A stretch of DNA of 64,000 nucleotides from Bacteroidales bacterium (GCA_017554325.1 JAFZIP010000020.1:24538-88537); one strand, 5' to 3'. Positions 37,155 to 46,703 are shown, counted from the stretch's first letter. The notes: generated by a model not told the origin, from the letters alone. A program made the numbers and translations.

Positions 37155-37946
37155 TCAGTCTCTCATTTTATCTGACTTCAGAAGGTTGGTTTTATGTTTG
37201 ATGATTTTAATGACGAGGGTGATGACGAGGGCGACGAGCAGTATGTAGAATGATGGTCGAATCCAATTTGCGCAAGGAATCTTGAACGGGGTATTCACCA
37301 CCACAATCAGGATGAAGAGCAGGTAGTCGGCCATCACGTATGTGAAGACTGTGGAGAAAAGGGTAGCGTATTCGCGACGCACGAAGGTCTTGAAGGAGAA
37401 TTGCAGGTCTCCTTTCTGGAAGAGGGAGAACTTGGGCAGGAAAGCGGGCACGCGGGCGGCCCATTCCTCAAACTCTTCTCCGAACTGCTGGCGCAGATAA
37501 GCCTCCTCCGCAAACATAATGCGTTCGTAATAGATCCAATAGATGAGCGAGACGATGAGGAACACGTAAATATTCATCATGAAGACGAGCACGCCTGCCC
37601 ATATCAGGTAATTGGCCAGATAGAGCGGGTGGCGGACAATGGAATAAATGCCTTTCGTGTTGAGGGTCTTGGCCACCTGTCCGGAAGTGTTGCGGCCAGA
37701 AGTGCCTTTCGGGGTAGTGCTCACCGTGTATGCACGCAATGCCAGTCCCGCAAGAGAAATCAGGAAAGCCAAGACAGTGAAGACTATGCGGAGCACTTGC
37801 CATTCACCCAGGAACAGCTGGAAGTAGAAAATTCTGTTAGACCCGAACAAGAGCGGGACTGCAAGCAACATCACCAGGACTGGGATCTGCCCTCTGTATT
37901 TGAACAGCAGGTTGCCGGACTTTTCAAAAGATTGTATCAGTGCCAC
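37155..37946 (-). CDS. isoprenylcysteine carboxyl methyltransferase-like membrane protein
   Basis: 263 residues with about six membrane segments. The central part contains GIYSIVRHPLYLANYLIW and YYERIMFAEEAYLRQQFG-EEFEEW, the cofactor and active-site signature of the ICMT/PEMT/NnrU-like methyltransferase superfamily. The methyl acceptor in bacteria is usually a lipid or small molecule and cannot be named here. Two extra C-terminal membrane helices follow the core. A TATCTTTG -7 element lies 26 bases upstream. Confidence 0.78.
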   Translation of the reverse strand: MALIQSFEKSGNLLFKYRGQIPVLVMLLAVPLLFGSNRIFYFQLFLGEWQVLRIVFTVLAFLISLAGLALRAYTVSTTPKGTSGRNTSGQVAKTLNTKGIYSIVRHPLYLANYLIWAGVLVFMMNIYVFLIVSLIYWIYYERIMFAEEAYLRQQFGEEFEEWAARVPAFLPKFSLFQKGDLQFSFKTFVRREYATLFSTVFTYVMADYLLFILIVVVNTPFKIPCANWIRPSFYILLVALVITLVIKIIKHKTNLLKSDKMRD

Positions 37947-37971
37947 TATACCTATTATATTTTATAGGGCG

Positions 37972-37979
37972 CAAAGATA
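37972..37979 (-). promoter_or_regulatory. candidate promoter of the methyltransferase-like gene
   Basis: Minus strand TATCTTTG, 26 bases before the ATG, with a TTG 17 bases further upstream (plus-strand CAA 37997-37999), two bases short of the usual spacing. Confidence 0.45.
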
Positions 37980-38002
37980 CAAAAAAATCATGGCCGCAAG
38001 GC

Positions 38003-38033
38003 AAAAAAAAACTCCCCCCGGATTCGGAGGAAG
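38003..38033 (-). terminator. intrinsic terminator of rplS
   Basis: On the minus strand a CCTCC...GGGGGGAG stem is followed by a run of nine T, 29 bases after the rplS stop. Confidence 0.75.
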
Positions 38034-38061
38034 TGTAGCGGATAAAGAGGCAGGTAATGGA

Positions 38062-38415
38062 TTAACCTCTGCGCTCTTTGATACGGGCTTTCTTGCCAGT
38101 AAGGTTGCGGAAGTAGAAAATGCGTGCGCGACGCACCACACCGCGTTTGTTCACCGTAAGGCCGGCGATCATCGGAGTGGAGAACGGGAAAATTCTCTCA
38201 ACGCCAATACCGCTGGACATTTTTCTCACGGTAAAGGTCTTGGTAGCACCGGAACCGTTGATTTGCAACACAACACCCTGGAACTGCTGAATACGTTCCT
38301 TGGAACCTTCTACGATTCTATAAGATACGGTAACCGTGTCACCTGCCTTGAATTTCGGAAATTCTTGTTTGGGAATGAAATTGTCCTCTACGTACTGAAT
38401 CAATTCTTGTTTCAT
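38062..38415 (-). CDS. rplS: 50S ribosomal protein L19
   Basis: 117 residues from MKQELIQYVE. Signature segments: KAGDTVTVSYRIVEG, RIQQFQGVV, TVRKMSSGIGVERIFPF, KRGVVRRARIFYFRNLTGKKARIKE. It sits at the 30S-50S interface. An in-frame upstream ATG would overlap the -7 element, so 38415 is the start. It appears to be a single-gene unit with its own terminator, not in the usual rpsP-rimM-trmD operon. Confidence 0.97.
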   Translation of the reverse strand: MKQELIQYVEDNFIPKQEFPKFKAGDTVTVSYRIVEGSKERIQQFQGVVLQINGSGATKTFTVRKMSSGIGVERIFPFSTPMIAGLTVNKRGVVRRARIFYFRNLTGKKARIKERRG

Positions 38416-38459
38416 CTCTCTATATCTTTTATTATTTTTACGCTTATTTTTTGAGGCTG

Positions 38460-38467
38460 CAAAAATA
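38460..38467 (-). promoter_or_regulatory. candidate -7 element of rplS
   Basis: Minus strand TATTTTTG, 45 bases before the ATG; no matching TTG upstream. Confidence 0.45.
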
Positions 38468-38670
38468 CATTTTTTTTGATATTGAGACACTTATCCAAGA
38501 AAGATTTTTTCATTTTCCTGTCCACTTATTCATTTTTCATTATAATCGTTTTAAATCCAAATAGTTAAAATTATCAAAACAGCGGGCAAGCGCATTATCG
38601 CGGCACAACCATCCTAAAAAAATCTTATCAACAATCCTGAAATTCGCCATAGAATTGCACAAGATTTTTT

Positions 38671-38678
38671 TATTTTTG
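38671..38678 (+). promoter_or_regulatory. candidate -7 element of dnaE
   Basis: TATTTTTG, 37 bases before the ATG at 38715; the nearest TTG is only 13 bases upstream. The 200-base AT-rich gap between rplS and dnaE holds nothing else I can name. Confidence 0.4.
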
Positions 38679-38714
38679 CAAACCTTCTTTCACAAAACCA
38701 TAAACCTACCCTGT

Positions 38715-41700
38715 ATGACACAATTCACACATCTTCACGTCCATACCGAATATTCCATCCTTGACGGCATGTCCACCATCAGCGGGCTCGTGGACAAGTG
38801 CCAACGCACGGGCATGAATGCCCTGGCCATCACCGACCATGGCAACATGTTCGGTATCAAGGAGTTTTTTGATTACACGGAAAAGATAAACGGAGCGGCG
38901 AAAAACGAAGTGAAGGCTATTGAACGGGAGATGGCGGAAATGACGTCCGAGATGGATCTGATTACCTGTCGTGAGAAATTGGAAGCCGCGAAGAAGAAAG
39001 TTTTCAAGCCAATCTTCGGGTGCGAGGCATACGTAGCCAAGCAGACGAAGAGCAACCCTACGGGAAGCCGGTTCGTAAAAGAGAACAAGGAAAACTTCAG
39101 CGGCCACCATCTCATCCTGCTGGCCAAAAACGAGACGGGTTACCACAACCTGTGCAAGATGGTTTCGTACGCCTGGATCGAAGGCCGTTACCAGCGTCCG
39201 CGCATCGACCGCGAGCTGTTGGAGAAATACCACGAAGGAATCATCGTATCCTCTGCATGTTTGGCCGGCGAGGTGCCCCGCGCACTGGCCAACCACGACT
39301 ACGAGAAAGCGAAAGAGGCCGTGCTCTGGTTCAAGAGCATCTTCGGCGACGACTACTATCTGGAGATGCAACGGCACAAAACCGACAAACCGGGCGGCGA
39401 CAGAACCGTATATGAGCAGCAGAAAATCGTGAACGCCGGCATTCTGCGTCTTGCGGCGGACACGGGCGTCAAAATCATCGCCACCAACGACGTGCACTTT
39501 GTGGAAGAGGAGGACGCGGAGGCCCACGACCGGCTGATCTGCGTCAGCACCGGCGCCCTCTACAACGACCCCAACCGCATGCACTACACCAAGCAGGAGT
39601 GGCTGAAGAGCCCCGAAGAGATGGCCGCTCTTTTCGCAGACGTGCCAGAGGCGCTCGCCAACACGCAGGAGATCGTTGACAAGGTGGAGACCTTCAAGCT
39701 CAAGCACGCGCCCATCATGCCCGTGTTCGACATTCCGGAAGTGTTCGGAACGGTGGAAACCTACAAGGAGAAATTCTCGGAAGAGGACCTGCGCGCCGAA
39801 TTCGAAGCGGACGAGGAGGGCAAAGGACGTATTGAGAAACTGGGTGGCCTGGAGCGCGTGTATCGTATCAAGTTGGAGTCCGACTACCTGCGCAAACTTA
39901 CCCTGGACGGCGCCCTCAAACGCTACGGCGACCCGCTGCCCGAGGAGGTGCAGGAACGCATCGACTTCGAGTTGGGCGTGATGCGCAACATGGGTTTCCC
40001 CGGCTACTTCCTCATCGTGCAGGACTTCATCGCCGCCGCCCGCGACATGGGCGTCTCGGTAGGCCCGGGACGTGGTTCCGCCGCCGGATCGGTTGTTGCC
40101 TACTGTTTGAAAATCACCGACATAGACCCGCTGAAATACGACCTTCTGTTTGAGCGTTTCCTCAACCCCGACCGTATCTCATTGCCCGATATCGACGTCG
40201 ATTTTGACGATGAAGGTCGTTATAAGGTGTTGGAGTGGATCACGCAGAAGTACGGCAAAGAGCGTGTGGCCCACATCATCACCTACGGCACTATGGCGGC
40301 CAAGTCGAGTATCAAGGACGTAGCCCGCGTGCAGAACCTGGACCTTGGAGAATCGAACCGCCTGGCGAAACTCGTGCCGGCCAAGTTCCCGGAAGACCCC
40401 AAAACCGGCAAGGCGCCCAAGGTGAATCTCAAAAACTGCCTCGACCTCGTGCCGGAGATGAAAGATGCCTACGAAAAAGGACCCGCCATCGTGCACGACG
40501 TGCTGAAATACGCCTCCCAGCTGGAGGGCACCGTGCGCCAGGTGGGCGTACACGCCTGCGGCATCATCATCGGCGCCGACGACCTCACCAACTTCGCTCC
40601 GCTGTCCACCGTGGAGGACAAGAACACCAAAGAGGACGTGCTCGTCACCGAATACGAAGGCTCCGTGATTGAGGATGTAGGGTTGATCAAGATGGACTTC
40701 CTCGGTCTGAAGACCCTCTCCATCATCAAGGAGACCATCCGCAACATCAAGAAATCGAAGGGCATAGACGTGGACATTGACGCCATCCCCATTGACGACG
40801 AAAAGACCTACGAGCTGTTCTGCGAAGGCGACACTGTGGCCACGTTCCAGTTTGAATCTCCCGGTATGCAGAAATACCTCAAAGAGCTGAAGCCCAGCAA
40901 ATTCGAGGATATCATCGCTATGAACGCCCTGTACCGTCCCGGCCCGATGGACTACATTCCGCAGTTCATCAACCGCAAGCAGGGACGCGAAGAGATCCAG
41001 TACGACATCCCCATCATGGAGCGGTACCTGAAGGACACTTACGGTATCACCGTCTATCAGGAGCAGGTGATGCTCCTGTCGCGACTGCTGGCCAACTTCA
41101 CGCGCGGCGAGTCCGACACCCTGCGAAAGGCCATGGGCAAGAAGCAGAAGGACAAACTGGACCACCTCAAGCCCAAGTTCATCACGCAAGGCAAAGAGAA
41201 CGGACATGACGAGAAAGTGCTGGAGAAAATCTGGGGCGACTGGGAGAAGTTCGCTTCCTACGCTTTCAACAAATCGCACGCCACTTGCTATTCCTGGGTC
41301 GCGTACCAGACCGCCTATCTGAAAGCCCACTATCTGGCCGAGTTCATGGCCGCCAACCTCACCAACAATCTGGACGACATGGATACCATCAGCGTGTTCA
41401 TCGAGGATGTGCAACGCAAAGGCATCCAGGTGCTAGGGCCCGACATCAACGAGTCGGACTCTTCCTTCACGGTGAACGCCGACGGCAACATCCGCTTCGG
41501 TCTGGCCGCGCTCAAGGGCGTGGGAGGCAGCGCGGTGGACAGCATCATCGAGGAGCGCGACGCCAACGGGCCGTTCCAAGACATTTTCGACTTCATGAGC
41601 CGCGTGAACCTGCGCAACTGCAACAAGCGCTGCATCGAAGCCTTGGCCATGGCCGGCGCATTCGACTGCTTCCCGGAAATGCACCGCGCCCAGTTCTTCA

Positions 41701-42530
41701 TCATGGACAACACGGGGCACAACTTCATCGACAAGCTCATTGCCTACGCCTCCAAGAGCCAGCGCGGAGCACAGAACCAGTTCTCCATCTTCGACATGGA
41801 TGAGTCGGTCAAACAGGAAAGCAACCCCGAAATACCGCAATGTGAGCCGTGGGGCTCTTACGAACAGCTGAAACGCGAGAAAGAGGTGGCCGGATTCTAC
41901 ATCTCCGCACACCCTTTGGACGAATACAAGCCCATCATTCACAACTTCTGCAACATAAACCTCGCCCACCTCAACGATGAGGAGTACATGAAGAAAGCAT
42001 TCTCCAGCGGCAAAGGGTTCTCTTTCGTATGCGTGGTGGCCAACGTATCATCCGGACTCACCAAAAACAACAAGGACTTCGGCAATATCTTCTTGGAAGA
42101 CTACGACAGCTCTTGGCAATGGCGGTTGTTCGGGGAGGACTTCACCAAGTTCAGCCATTTCTTTGAGCCGGGCAAACGTCTGTTCGTACGAGCGCAACTG
42201 CAGGTCAAAAGCTGGCGAAACAAAGAGGGCATCGAAACCATCCGAACCGACGTGAAGCCCATTCAAGTCATGTATCTGGAAGATGCCTACGAAAAACTGT
42301 GCAAGGAAGTTCGTATTGTACTCAGCATCCGGGACATCAACGCCGACTTGGCACACAAATTGAAGGAGCAACTGGACAAGCACAAGGGGGGAACTCCGTT
42401 TGCCATACGCATCGTGGAAGATAACAATGTTTATCACGCCGACTTCTTCAATTTCAGCACCAAGGTTCATGCGGAGAGTTTTATCAAAGAGCTGAAGCTG
42501 CCTGCACCGTTCATGGTGGAACTGGCGTAA
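38715..42530 (+). CDS. dnaE: DNA polymerase III subunit alpha
   Basis: 1271 residues. The N-terminal PHP domain begins at once with FTHLHVHTEYSILDG. The polymerase core has GPGRGSAAGS, and the catalytic aspartates in PDIDVDFDDEGR; then YQEQVM, FNKSHATCYS, and a helix-hairpin-helix and OB region near the C-terminus. It is the main replicative polymerase. The PHP metal residues look intact, so it may keep proofreading potential. An upstream in-frame ATG falls in the promoter, so I use 38715. The sequence is normal in length for Bacteroidota. Confidence 0.97.
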   Translation: MTQFTHLHVHTEYSILDGMSTISGLVDKCQRTGMNALAITDHGNMFGIKEFFDYTEKINGAAKNEVKAIEREMAEMTSEMDLITCREKLEAAKKKVFKPIFGCEAYVAKQTKSNPTGSRFVKENKENFSGHHLILLAKNETGYHNLCKMVSYAWIEGRYQRPRIDRELLEKYHEGIIVSSACLAGEVPRALANHDYEKAKEAVLWFKSIFGDDYYLEMQRHKTDKPGGDRTVYEQQKIVNAGILRLAADTGVKIIATNDVHFVEEEDAEAHDRLICVSTGALYNDPNRMHYTKQEWLKSPEEMAALFADVPEALANTQEIVDKVETFKLKHAPIMPVFDIPEVFGTVETYKEKFSEEDLRAEFEADEEGKGRIEKLGGLERVYRIKLESDYLRKLTLDGALKRYGDPLPEEVQERIDFELGVMRNMGFPGYFLIVQDFIAAARDMGVSVGPGRGSAAGSVVAYCLKITDIDPLKYDLLFERFLNPDRISLPDIDVDFDDEGRYKVLEWITQKYGKERVAHIITYGTMAAKSSIKDVARVQNLDLGESNRLAKLVPAKFPEDPKTGKAPKVNLKNCLDLVPEMKDAYEKGPAIVHDVLKYASQLEGTVRQVGVHACGIIIGADDLTNFAPLSTVEDKNTKEDVLVTEYEGSVIEDVGLIKMDFLGLKTLSIIKETIRNIKKSKGIDVDIDAIPIDDEKTYELFCEGDTVATFQFESPGMQKYLKELKPSKFEDIIAMNALYRPGPMDYIPQFINRKQGREEIQYDIPIMERYLKDTYGITVYQEQVMLLSRLLANFTRGESDTLRKAMGKKQKDKLDHLKPKFITQGKENGHDEKVLEKIWGDWEKFASYAFNKSHATCYSWVAYQTAYLKAHYLAEFMAANLTNNLDDMDTISVFIEDVQRKGIQVLGPDINESDSSFTVNADGNIRFGLAALKGVGGSAVDSIIEERDANGPFQDIFDFMSRVNLRNCNKRCIEALAMAGAFDCFPEMHRAQFFIMDNTGHNFIDKLIAYASKSQRGAQNQFSIFDMDESVKQESNPEIPQCEPWGSYEQLKREKEVAGFYISAHPLDEYKPIIHNFCNINLAHLNDEEYMKKAFSSGKGFSFVCVVANVSSGLTKNNKDFGNIFLEDYDSSWQWRLFGEDFTKFSHFFEPGKRLFVRAQLQVKSWRNKEGIETIRTDVKPIQVMYLEDAYEKLCKEVRIVLSIRDINADLAHKLKEQLDKHKGGTPFAIRIVEDNNVYHADFFNFSTKVHAESFIKELKLPAPFMVELA

Positions 42531-42533
42531 AAA

Positions 42534-42589
42534 GTTTAGAGTTGAGAGATTAGAGTTTAGAGATAATAGTTAATAGATACTAGTTGAGA
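42534..42589. repeat. heptad array running from the dnaE stop to the NfeD start codon
   Basis: Eight units in a row: GTTTAGA, GTTGAGA, GATTAGA, GTTTAGA, GATAATA, GTTAATA, GATACTA, GTTGAGA. The last A is the A of the ATG of the NfeD gene. Confidence 0.9.
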
Positions 42590-43941
42590 TGGTTAATAAG
42601 CTTCAAAAAATTTTATTGTTTTGGGCCTGTTGGCTAACATTTTTTGCTGTTTCTGCGCAGCAGAAGGTTTATTATTATGCGATTGATGACAACATCTCCA
42701 AGCCGGCGTTGCGGTTGACGGAGCGGGCTGTGAAGGATGCCACGGAGATGAAGGCTGACTATATCCTACTGGAGCTGAACACTTTCGGCGGGGATTTGGA
42801 CGCAGCCGACAAGATCCGCACGCTATTGTTGAACGCGCCGATGCCGACCTTGGTGTTCATCAACAACAACGCCGCCTCTGCCGGTGCACTCATCGCCATC
42901 GCCTGCGACAGCATATACATGGCCTCCGGCTCCTCCATAGGCGCGGCCTCCGTGGTGAACCAGAACGGCGAAGTCATGCCCGACAAGTACCAGTCTTACA
43001 TGCGCTCGCTGATGCGGGCCACTGCCGAGAAGAACGGCCGCAATCCTGACATCGCGCAAGCCATGGTAGATCCTGATGTGCGGATCGAGGGCATCAGCGA
43101 CAGCGGCAAAGTATTGACATTCACCACGGAAGAGGCGATGAAGCACGGCTTCTGCGAAGGCATGGCCGAAAACCGCGAAGAGGTGCTTCAAAAAGCCCAT
43201 ATTGCGCCCTACTCTATAACCGAACAGAACTTGTCCTGGATTGACAAATTCATCAACTTTTTGGTAAACCCTGTAGTCAGCGGCATACTGATCATGTGCA
43301 TTGTGGGCGGGCTGTATTTCGAGTTGCAGTCGCCCGGACTGGGCCTGCCCATCATCATTGCCATCATCGGAGCGTTGCTGTTCTTCGCTCCGCACTACCT
43401 GGAGGGTTTGGCGCAGCATTGGGAGATTCTCCTGTTTCTTATAGGCGTGGCCTTGTTGATGTTGGAGATATTCGTCATCCCAGGCTTTGGCGTGGCGGGC
43501 ATCTCGGGAATCATCCTGATATTCGCAGCCTTCATTTTGACCATGGTGTTCAACGTGGGATTCAAGTTCAACTTTGACCCCAATCTGGATGCCGCCGCAC
43601 AGGTAGGTGCCAGCGCGCTCACGGTGATATTGAGCACCACGGCCGGTTTCTTCCTCTCGCTGTGGCTGGGCAAAAAGCTGATTACCGCCGACACGCGGTT
43701 CGGCAGTCTGGCATTGAAAACCGAGCTGGTAACAGACAAGGGTTTCAGCGCGCAGGACATGCGGATGCAGCGGTATGTGGGCAAGAGCGGCGTTGCCGCC
43801 ACCTTCATGCGCCCCGCCGGCAAGATCAACATTGACGGCGAGATTTTGGAGGCCACCTCCGAGCACGGTCTCATCGACAAAGGCACCCCGATCGTGGTGG
43901 TGAAGTTCGAGAATGCGCAATTAGTTGTGAGAAAAGGATAA
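42589..43941 (+). CDS. NfeD family membrane serine protease (ClpP-class)
   Basis: 450 residues. A signal peptide (to AVSAQ) is followed by a ClpP-like domain, ~residues 25-215, with Ser in NNAASAGALIA and Lys in PDKYQSYMRS as the expected Ser-Lys dyad. Then come four or so membrane segments (~225-350) and a C-terminal OB-fold NfeD domain (GKSGVAATFMRPAGKINIDGE). Long-form NfeD usually pairs with a stomatin gene, which is not found here. It probably acts in membrane protein quality control. Confidence 0.9.
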   Translation: MVNKLQKILLFWACWLTFFAVSAQQKVYYYAIDDNISKPALRLTERAVKDATEMKADYILLELNTFGGDLDAADKIRTLLLNAPMPTLVFINNNAASAGALIAIACDSIYMASGSSIGAASVVNQNGEVMPDKYQSYMRSLMRATAEKNGRNPDIAQAMVDPDVRIEGISDSGKVLTFTTEEAMKHGFCEGMAENREEVLQKAHIAPYSITEQNLSWIDKFINFLVNPVVSGILIMCIVGGLYFELQSPGLGLPIIIAIIGALLFFAPHYLEGLAQHWEILLFLIGVALLMLEIFVIPGFGVAGISGIILIFAAFILTMVFNVGFKFNFDPNLDAAAQVGASALTVILSTTAGFFLSLWLGKKLITADTRFGSLALKTELVTDKGFSAQDMRMQRYVGKSGVAATFMRPAGKINIDGEILEATSEHGLIDKGTPIVVVKFENAQLVVRKG

Positions 43942-43986
43942 TCTAGCATAATATCATTTATATGTGAATGATATTGAAAAATTATG

Positions 43987-43994
43987 TATTTTTG
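43987..43994 (+). promoter_or_regulatory. candidate -7 element of the DUF4143 ATPase gene
   Basis: TATTTTTG, 27 bases before the ATG at 44021; no TTG at the right spacing. Confidence 0.45.
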
Positions 43995-44020
43995 CCATCA
44001 AATTCCGAATTTACATATAA

Positions 44021-45187
44021 ATGAAGGTAGAATACATTGAACGAACCCTGACAAGCGTAATAACAGAAGCTGCTGAATACTACTCTGTTATATGCGTTAC
44101 CGGCCCAAGACAATCTGGTAAAAGCACCTTGCTCAAGCATCTTTTTCCAACCTATAAGGAATATAGCATGAAAGATGTGCATATCAGAGAATTTGCGTTG
44201 AATGATCCTGTCGCTTTCCTTCAGCAACCATCGGAAGGTATGTTCATAGATGAAATCCAGAAAGCACCTGTTTTGATGGAATACATCCAAGGAATTGTGG
44301 ACAACAATCCCGAACGTAAATTCTTGTTGACAGGGAGTTCCCAGTTCGAATTGATGAAAGACGTATCCGAATCGTTAGCCGGTCGTGCTGGCGTATTTGA
44401 ACTAATGCCCATGTCATTGTCGGAAACTGTAGAACAACGTGCTGGACAAAACCTATCTAAGCAGCTCTATGAGGGACTTTACCCTGCCGTGAGTGCTGGA
44501 AAGAACACAGCAAAATTTTTCTATCCTTCTTATGTGAAAACATATTTGGAAAAGGATGTCCGCGACTTGATGAACATTCAGAACCAGATGCAGTTCTTGC
44601 GTTTTATGAAGTTGTGTGCTGCCCGCATAGGCAGTATATTCAACGCGTCAGAGCTTGGAGCTGAAGTGGGCGTGGATTCCAAAACCATTACCCGTTGGCT
44701 ATCGGTGCTTCAGGCATCCTACTTAATCACATTATTGCCGCCATATTACGAAAACATAGCCAAGCGACTGGTCAAAAGCCCCAAAATCTACTTTAACGAC
44801 ACTGGATTGGCATGTTATCTTTTGGATATTGAGACTCCGAAGCAGCTTGAACACGACAAGATGCGCGGCCCATTGTTTGAGAATATGGTAGTGATTGAAA
44901 TTCTCAAACACCGATACAACCAGGGGAAAGATGGAGGTGTGTTCTTCTACCGCGACTCCAACCAGAACGAAGTGGACCTTTTGCTTAAACAGGAGGGGCA
45001 GATTACCGCTATGGAAGTAAAATCATCCATGACGTATCACGCCTCCTTTGAAAGAACATTACGTCATCTTCCCGACTGGATCAAAACACCTGTCACGAAA
45101 CGAGCAGTTGTATATTCCGGTGATTTAGAAAACACCGAAGGGAATATCAAAATATTGAATTACAACTCTTTGGGATTAGTATTATAA
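44021..45187 (+). CDS. AAA_14/DUF4143 ATPase
   Basis: 388 residues. N-terminal P-loop TGPRQSGKSTLL and Walker B GMFIDEIQKAP (with the IQ-KAP motif and LTGSSQFELM sensor) mark the AAA_14 group. A winged-helix region follows, and the C-terminal DUF4143 has a PD-(D/E)xK-like core (RDSNQNEVDLLLKQ...AMEVKSS). These genes are frequent in Bacteroidota, often in multiple copies in variable regions, with unknown roles. The gene is lower in GC than its neighbours and is immediately followed by a palindromic repeat, so it looks acquired. Confidence 0.88.
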   Translation: MKVEYIERTLTSVITEAAEYYSVICVTGPRQSGKSTLLKHLFPTYKEYSMKDVHIREFALNDPVAFLQQPSEGMFIDEIQKAPVLMEYIQGIVDNNPERKFLLTGSSQFELMKDVSESLAGRAGVFELMPMSLSETVEQRAGQNLSKQLYEGLYPAVSAGKNTAKFFYPSYVKTYLEKDVRDLMNIQNQMQFLRFMKLCAARIGSIFNASELGAEVGVDSKTITRWLSVLQASYLITLLPPYYENIAKRLVKSPKIYFNDTGLACYLLDIETPKQLEHDKMRGPLFENMVVIEILKHRYNQGKDGGVFFYRDSNQNEVDLLLKQEGQITAMEVKSSMTYHASFERTLRHLPDWIKTPVTKRAVVYSGDLENTEGNIKILNYNSLGLVL

Positions 45188-45189
45188 AA

Positions 45190-45213
45190 AAGGGCGAATG
45201 ATGATTCGCCCTT
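45190..45213. repeat. palindrome, GGGCGAAT family
   Basis: Arms AAGGGCGAAT and ATTCGCCCTT with loop GATG, 2 bases after the ATPase stop; could also end transcription. Related to the element at 45346-45373. Confidence 0.85.
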
Positions 45214-45241
45214 ACATGTTGTAACCAATTGTAAGCAACGT

Positions 45242-45721
45242 TTATTGCCGTACCATCTTCCGTACCCCCAGGGTTTTCCCGTCGGCCACGGCCTTCAGGA
45301 TATACACCCCATTGGCGTATCAGGACAGGTCGATTTGTGTGGTCTGTAGGGGCGAATGATTATTCGCCCCTACAACGTTCGTTGCATCCAACAATTTCCC
45401 ATACACATCATACAATTGGATTTTCACATCGCCCATTTCCCCATTTTCCATTCCAAATTCCACATTGACGATATTGGAGGTCGGGTTGGGATAGACAATG
45501 AGAGGATTGGAAGCTACATGATTGTCAACACCTACATGGCCGTCTGTAATCATTATAGAGTTATCGTTAATTATACTACTATAGTTTTGCACGCATCCCT
45601 CTGGCACGTAAATGGTATCTACAATGCACGGAAACACATCGTAAAACACTTGAGCCTTTGCGTTAAAAACAACGAAAAGACAGGCCAAACAAATAATAAA
45701 ATGTAAAATCTTTTTCATCAT
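45242..45721 (-). pseudogene. small T9SS-type secreted protein broken by an in-frame TGA
   Basis: A signal peptide (MMKKILHFIICLACLFVVFNAKAQ) opens a ~130-residue frame ending with a T9SS type A sorting domain: PNPTSNIVNVEF, VKIQLYDVYGKLL. After QIDLS a TGA (45320-45322) stops it. The same frame then continues YANGVYILKAVADGKTLGVRKMVRQ to TAA at 45242, exactly the missing last strands of the domain, so one base change (for example GGA to TGA) truncated it. The residues VVGANNHSPLQ just before are encoded by an inserted palindrome. The shortened product would probably not be sorted by T9SS. Confidence 0.8.
45346..45373. repeat. perfect palindrome (GTAGGGGCGAAT arms) inside a coding frame
   Basis: Arms GTAGGGGCGAAT and ATTCGCCCCTAC with loop GATT. 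It lies in the C-terminal domain of the broken T9SS gene and keeps its reading frame. Confidence 0.9.
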
Positions 45722-46355
45722 GATGAAATTTTGGTTTATAATTTTCAAAACAAGACAAAAAGAAAGACGATCGGATGGCGTTTGCCATTCGTCCAATTTG
45801 GCGGTTGTCAACCGCCATTTTTCAACCTGTTCAATATCAGTGGATTGGAATATTGCGGTCGGTAACCGCAATTTCTGAGAAGAAGAAAACTGTATCTGCA
45901 AGGCAGCGCTGTTTTGCAAATAATTTCCAACCTCCAATCCTATATGTTATAAAAACAGTTCGTTTTTTTGATTAGGTTTAGGAGATTTTTAATTTTCGGG
46001 TTAGTTTATCGGGTGCGAAGACAGGAAAAAAATCAATCTGACATGATCTCCTGTTGGAGCATGAAGATCTCCTTCTGTCGTTCGATTTCGCGGCGGCAGC
46101 TATCGCGCTTCGGCGCATGCGACTCCTACGCCGCGAGGGCTTTACGTTGTATCGCCACGCCCCACATTGCGCTCCCTGCGGTCGCTTATGTGGGGAGGAT
46201 AGCCGCCTCCAAAGGTCAGCCGCGGTGCGAGACTCACTTGCCACGAAGCACAGAGCCCGCTCACCGCGAAACAGGGTGCCTGCAATAGTTGCAGAATAAT
46301 CTGCTGAAAGCAGTGTAAACGCAAGACTAAAAGGGGATAATACCGATTATTATTG
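45722..46355. other. gene-free repeat region upstream of the broken T9SS gene
   Basis: No supported gene. It holds three hairpins at 45775-45872 (separate entry), an AT-rich stretch around 45950, and a GC-rich block at 46060-46270 with an inverted repeat CCCCACAT...ATGTGGGG (46160-46195) whose interior reads GCGCTCCCTGCGGTCGC. Short frames on both strands there are arginine-rich and look non-coding. Confidence 0.7.
45775..45872. repeat. three spaced hairpins
   Basis: ATGGC-GTTT-GCCAT (45775-45788), TGGCGGTTG-T-CAACCGCCA (45799-45817) and ATTGCGGT-CGGTA-ACCGCAAT (45852-45872). The arms differ but each is flanked by short AT-rich spacers. Confidence 0.75.
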
Positions 46356-46703
46356 CTACTCCATTTCGGAGATATATTGTTCGATTATGGGTTTTAATTG
46401 CGGAATGTCAACGGCAATGGTTTCCCACAATTGTTCGGGCCGTATCTTATAGTAACCATGAACCAATACATGGCGCATTCGTTCTATATCGTCCCAATTC
46501 ACTCCAGAGTGACTGGCACGGTATTCAAGAGTCAGCTTATAAACAGCTTCTCCTATTATTTCGACATGTTTCACCAAACCGAAATAGACTACAGGATCTG
46601 CAACAGCTTCTTCCAAAGTGTGCTGTGTTTGGTATTTCACAAGTACGTTCATGGCCTCGAGAATGTGCTGAAGCCTTTCGATGTCTCTAACTTCTTCTCT
46701 CAT
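46356..46703 (-). CDS. HepT-like ribonuclease toxin (DUF86)
   Basis: 115 residues, all helical. The RX4HXY active motif is present as RHVLVHGY near residue 80. In the HepT/MntA type VII toxin-antitoxin pairs this HEPN protein cleaves RNA and is silenced by AMPylation of the motif tyrosine. The gene overlaps its partner's 3' end by 17 bases, the usual order (MntA first). The start MREEVRDIER (46703) is chosen by alignment with the family; a longer start would overlap more. Confidence 0.85.
   Translation of the reverse strand: MREEVRDIERLQHILEAMNVLVKYQTQHTLEEAVADPVVYFGLVKHVEIIGEAVYKLTLEYRASHSGVNWDDIERMRHVLVHGYYKIRPEQLWETIAVDIPQLKPIIEQYISEME

Noticed and set aside
44021..45187. DUF4143 ATPase as an anti-phage or toxin system
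   Set aside because: The family has no established defence role, and the gene is solitary between palindromes.
45320..45322. TGA read as an amino acid (recoding)
   Set aside because: TGA ends uvrA, DUF819 and LOG genes here, and no selenocysteine-type context or relevant protein family is present; a point mutation is simpler.
46054..46299. Arg-rich short frames on both strands
   Set aside because: They cover an inverted repeat block with no start signal, domain or promoter.
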